In this document: one piece after another, positions 60,011 through 64,000 of the stretch
How the letters are laid out: each line of letters begins with the position of its first letter
How positions within the stretch are numbered: the stretch's first letter is position 1
NCBI GenBank assembly: GCA_013398295.1
Contig: VZSF01009112.1
Location: forward strand, 120,473 to 184,472
From: Chionis minor
Lineage: Eukaryota > Chordata > Aves > Charadriiformes > Chionididae
Reading direction: 5' to 3'
Length of the DNA: 64,000 nt
Program-made: the position numbers and the translations under genes
The notes under the pieces: model-generated
What the model was told of the DNA's origin: nothing
What the model saw: only the letters and a program-made list of their open reading frames with translations
Databases searched by the model: none

Positions 60011-61690
60011 GAAATAAGTGAGAAAAAAACCCTCTATTAGTTGTCAGGGAAAGCTTTGGGTGCCACAAATATTAACAGAAAAGTAAGGAAACAACAGTGA
60101 TAGATCTTTTATCTTCCAAGTAAGAGTCTTATCTAAGATAATTTTCCTATTGAAGTAAGGTGTGCTATCAAAACAACAGAAGAATAATCCTGGATATATA
60201 AAATGGGAGCTTATTTCAGAAGCAGAACCTTTTGGTCATTACAGGTAGCCAGTCAAGCCCTTTTCAGCTATAGCTGGGAAGCAAGTGCTGTTTTCAGACA
60301 TATAACACATATAATAAAGGTGTGTCATATCACAGTAATTCTGCAGGTAGTATCTGCAAAGGTCTTAGTATTTCTTGGGCTTGAATCAGTTACCTGAAAA
60401 GAGGCACCTAATACCTTTCAAGCCAGTAACCTCTGTTCTACCCAAGGTATCCATACAGGAATAGCAGATATAGCCCCAGACCTGAAGGGGGCTTCTTTCC
60501 AGCTGGAAATGCAGTTGGAGGCCAGATGTGATAGGTAAAGCTGCTATAGGAGTACTAGAAACAAGCAAATGAACAGAGTTCCTAGTGCCTGGAGTTTAAA
60601 GTCTTGTCAGACAACTGGAAAGAGTGTAAAATCAAGGTTAGAAACATTCAAGGTTTGGAAAACATGTTTTTAATGGCACTGAAGAAGCTGAAACAATTAA
60701 GTAGAGAAAAGTGAAGGCTACAAGCATGAAATGTTTGCAAAGACTCTGATTTCTAACGAGGAACAACTTGTTGAATATCTTGTATGCTGAACTTAAGTTC
60801 ACACAAAGTTAACACACATTTTTGACCTTGAGAGTTATTAAACTGGTACAATTTGCATAAAGGTGATAGATTGTTTTAGCATTTGAAATTTGTTAAATGA
60901 AGAATAGTCTGTTCAAAAGATGTACTGTGTCTAAAATAGAAATTATGAACAGGAAAAGAACTGAATTTTTGGGCCTGTGTTGTGCACAATGCTAAATGAA
61001 ATTATATCAGCAAGCCTTAAGTAGGGCCACAGCTAAAATATTTGCCCTCAGCCTTTAGTGAAATTTGCAATACACCTGCTGATCTTCATAAGATTGCTGT
61101 AGCTGCACACATCAACAGCAAAAATTTATTCCAAACCACTACAGTAGATGGTAATAAGTGTTCCTCTTGGTTGTAAAATATATGGACTTATGAATTAATA
61201 TCTGTTGCATTAATTTAACCTCTTTTCCAATGTACTGACTACTTTTCTAGTACAACGCCAACTTCAGAGCAGGGTCAGTTTGTGTAAATTTTATATGTAT
61301 GTATGTGGATCAATATGACCATCCTTTCTCCTGCAGGCTAAAGTTTTAAAACTTCAGGTCTTGATATGCTTAAGCATATGGACCTCGTTGTCAGTCATAG
61401 GAGTAGTTTCACAGGTCTCAAAAATTTACCCAGGGCAAGATTCAGTTTGAAGCTAAGATGCCTCCACGTAAGAGCCTATGGATGAGTTAGGTGCTTAAGA
61501 GCCTGTTATTGCTTGTGGAGAGTGGGGTCGCATCTTATACCACTTGAGATGCCCTGTGGTAACCTGCAAGGCTGCCACTCCAGAAGGTTACAAATACTCT
61601 ATGAACTCTGCAACATATCTGCCAGCCTTGGTATGTGTCACGTATGTTGGATATCTACAATGAGCTCAGACATCTGAAGCACTATTAGTT
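60011..61690. other. AT-rich noncoding, nothing recognised
   Basis: No exon or transposon is recognised. 61430-61620 is GC-richer and may be an unnamed old repeat. Confidence 0.6.
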
Positions 61691-61727
61691 GCTCTTGCAA
61701 CGTCGCTCTTGCAACGTCCCTCTTGCC
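61691..61727 (+). repeat. 14-bp tandem repeat, about 2.6 copies
   Basis: GCTCTTGCAACGTC occurs twice in tandem (61691-61704, 61705-61718), followed by the partial CCTCTTGCC. The units are identical, so the duplication is recent, and each contains a CG within an otherwise CpG-poor region. Confidence 0.9.
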
Positions 61728-64000
61728 TAAGTTAAAAACCCCCATACATTCAAAATAATGACAAACAAGAAGAAATTATAATAAAATAGAATTTTTAAGC
61801 TTCTCATTGTAATTTAAGTTTAGTGTTTCACAATCTTTCAATATTTTTATCCTCCTTGTGAGGCAGATGAGGATCGTTACCCTCACTTTCAGGAAAAAAA
61901 ACACCACGAGGAAAATAATTCCTCAGTGGGAAGTCTCTAGGGAAACAGAAAATCCAGCCTTAACCTTCCACTGTCTGGCAGTGAAGAAACATTGCATATT
62001 TCAATTTTGCATATTAGTAAATTTATTATAAAGCTAATATACAGTGAATGTTTTTGTGAACAAAAATCGAACTACATTAACATAGCTAAAGATGTCTGTG
62101 ACTGTCATATGGGAAATGCGTGATAGAGAAATAGGTCTCACTAGTCCCAGATCTTTCACACTTCTCTATTCTCAGTTCTTCTACGTATTTACTAGGTTTG
62201 TTTTGAGTGTTCTGTATTTAAAATTTGATATTCAATCTGTGCAATTTAAAAAAATGGAATACTAAGGGAATATTCACATAAAGTTAAAAACACACTAGTG
62301 GTGATCCACTCTTGTAAAAACAGCACCTCTCCAGACACTTATTTTCTACTATTCTTATGTCACAGAACTTCATTTATAGTTTAGAAAGACTGCAAGAGTA
62401 AAGCAAAGGATATGAATGTACAAAAAGTTGCTTTTCTTCTCTCTGTCTCATTTTCTTTGGCTGTACTACAAAGATTTTGATAATGCACTTCCTCAGCAAA
62501 GTTCTTTTGATAACTCTTGAGGACCTCTGCTACATCAGAGCTATAAGATGTTTTGTACAGGATAGTGACAGCAGATAATTTTTCAGAACTCTAAAGTCAA
62601 GAGCAAGTAGGAACTTAAAACATATTTGAGTTGCTTTGAAAGAAGTTAGCTGAAATTGTGTAAAATGTATGTAAAATGGAATGAAATCTCTTCATAAATT
62701 ACTGCAAAAATGCAAAAATAAAAAAAAAATGTAAAAACTCTTGTAAAACACTAAAAAGAAGCTCTACGGTATTCCTTATACTCATATAATGAAAGCAAAC
62801 AGCAGCTACAGGAATATTTTGTCTTCTAATTCCACAGTCTGTTTTCATTTAATCTTCCATCCTGTCTTGATATCCCACAGCATATAGCCTGGAGAAACGA
62901 AAAATTAAGATACTGATCCTGGATCTTCAATTAGCTTAATCCAGCTTTAAAGGCAGGTGCCTTTTATTTTAATAAGTTTCTGGAGAAAAAGCACAAACTT
63001 TGAGTTTGCACCACAGTGATGTGGATGCTGTACAGTTTCATGGTCAAGCCTATGTCAACGAAGGCTGAGACAACGAGCTGGAGGCAGTTGTGTCTGCAGA
63101 GCTGGAGCTGGAGTGAGTCTGGGAGAAGGGAGCAGATGGCTTGCTCTAAATAGAAGCCACAACATAAAGCAGCATCTAGGCAATGTGTACGATCTGAGAC
63201 TGGGCTCCAGATCAAGTTCTCTGATGGTATAGGCACAGCCTGGAAGTCATAACCATGGGGCTGAATGGGGAATTTGGCATGTGAGGATTCTCACTCTAGT
63301 GTGTTTCTTGTTGGCCACAATATTTACTGATCTCGTTCTTCCCTTAGTGCACTATGTAACGCTATTCACCTGCCATGGCCTGCCCTACAATTCACTGAAT
63401 ATTTGCGATAGCCTTCTGTTTCTAATAGCCACTTGCTGGTCCTTGGCGGGTAGCCACAATAAGACTAGAATAGCATAGGCTAGGTGGAACAGAAGAAGAT
63501 TGTCTTCTTTTAAAATACATGTTTTATAGCCTCAGGAAATTGCTATAAACCATTGCACCTTGGAAAAGGAACAGGGGTTTCTATTTAAAGCAGTCTTTGC
63601 AAACAACCCCTTGACTCGCTGTGTAGCTTGTGCAATCACACGGACGGGACTGGATGGAACTTATTATTTTTAGTAGAATCAGAGAAGACCTGCAAAGCTG
63701 GCAAACTAGGTGGGCTTTCCTGATGGCTTGCTGATCTCAAGGCGTGTGTGGATATCTCATAGCTTACACAGCTGTAACGTTCTTTCACACACTCTCACCG
63801 GACTATCACATATGTTGCCACAAAATGTTAAGACATCAAGACTCAAATGTTCTTTTGTTCCTTTTTCCTCTCTGTGTATGTTTTACTCAGTAGCTTTGTT
63901 TATTTTCTTAAAATATTTCCTTTTTGTTTGCATTTCTTGGCAAAGGAGTCCTTGTGTTTTTATAACTGTAATCTTCTTTTGGTCCCTCTGCCAGCTATAT
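61728..64000. other. AT-rich noncoding, one weak MIR/L2-like trace
   Basis: 61850-61910 (TCCTTGTGAGGCAGATGAGG, then GTTACCCTCACTTTC) weakly resembles an antisense MIR/L2 3' end. A hydrophobic 65-codon frame at 63281-63478 has no known family, no splice context and no upstream promoter. Nothing else is recognised. Confidence 0.5.

Noticed and set aside
63281..63478. Small membrane protein
   Set aside because: The frame is hydrophobic, but pyrimidine-rich noncoding DNA gives such peptides. There is no homology, promoter or splice support.

Overview
The window is vertebrate nuclear DNA, almost certainly from a bird. The main evidence is a set of CR1 LINE fragments with the avian 3' tail (tandem ATTCTGTGA/ATTCTATGA-type octamers), together with long terminal repeats (LTRs) of endogenous retroviruses. 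The LTR types look like those common in neoavian birds; that narrower placement is inference. I recognise no protein-coding exon, rRNA, tRNA or CRISPR array. The DNA is mostly AT-rich single-copy sequence, as expected of a large intron or a gene desert. The many open frames of 60-115 codons are what six-frame translation of AT-rich noncoding DNA gives by chance. The longer frames (about 207-220 codons) fall on purine/pyrimidine repeats, LTRs or a CR1 tail.

Layout. Positions 1-5.7 kb: AT-rich, with a diverged old repeat (1.18-1.55 kb) and a MIR-like SINE relic (4.35 kb). 5.73-8.29 kb: a compact GC-rich composite of a + strand LTR (about 6382-7569) flanked by two blocks that share sequence. This region holds two duplications that abut a single N and are very probably assembly-join artefacts. 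8.3-14.9 kb: nothing recognised. 14.9-16.1 kb: a second + strand LTR of the same family, carrying a 10-bp minisatellite and interrupted by a 3' CR1 fragment. 16.4-16.9 kb: an old CR1 relic. 18.55-18.96 kb: a CR1 3' end on the minus strand. 20-31 kb: mostly unique, with a TCCTC microsatellite, a candidate CTCF motif (24,688) and a decaying AAGAC array (30,657). 31.4-31.7 kb: CR1, minus. 31.7-40.7 kb: unique DNA with a perfect 24-bp palindrome (36,401) and SINE/LINE relics. 40.67-42.13 kb: the longest CR1 piece, minus strand, retaining a broken reverse transcriptase. 43.65-44.38 kb: a solo LTR of a different family. 45-51.7 kb: several CR1/MIR relics and one isolated N (48,752). 51.7-59.8 kb: the longest stretch without a recognisable repeat. 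59.8-60.0 kb: an old CR1 relic. 60-64 kb: nothing recognised apart from a 14-bp tandem repeat.

Nothing here forms a working gene system. What can be read is a repeat stratigraphy (old CR1 and MIR relics, younger CR1 3' ends, LTRs, and one CR1 piece inside an LTR), a few candidate regulatory motifs, and assembly defects that a user of this sequence should know about.
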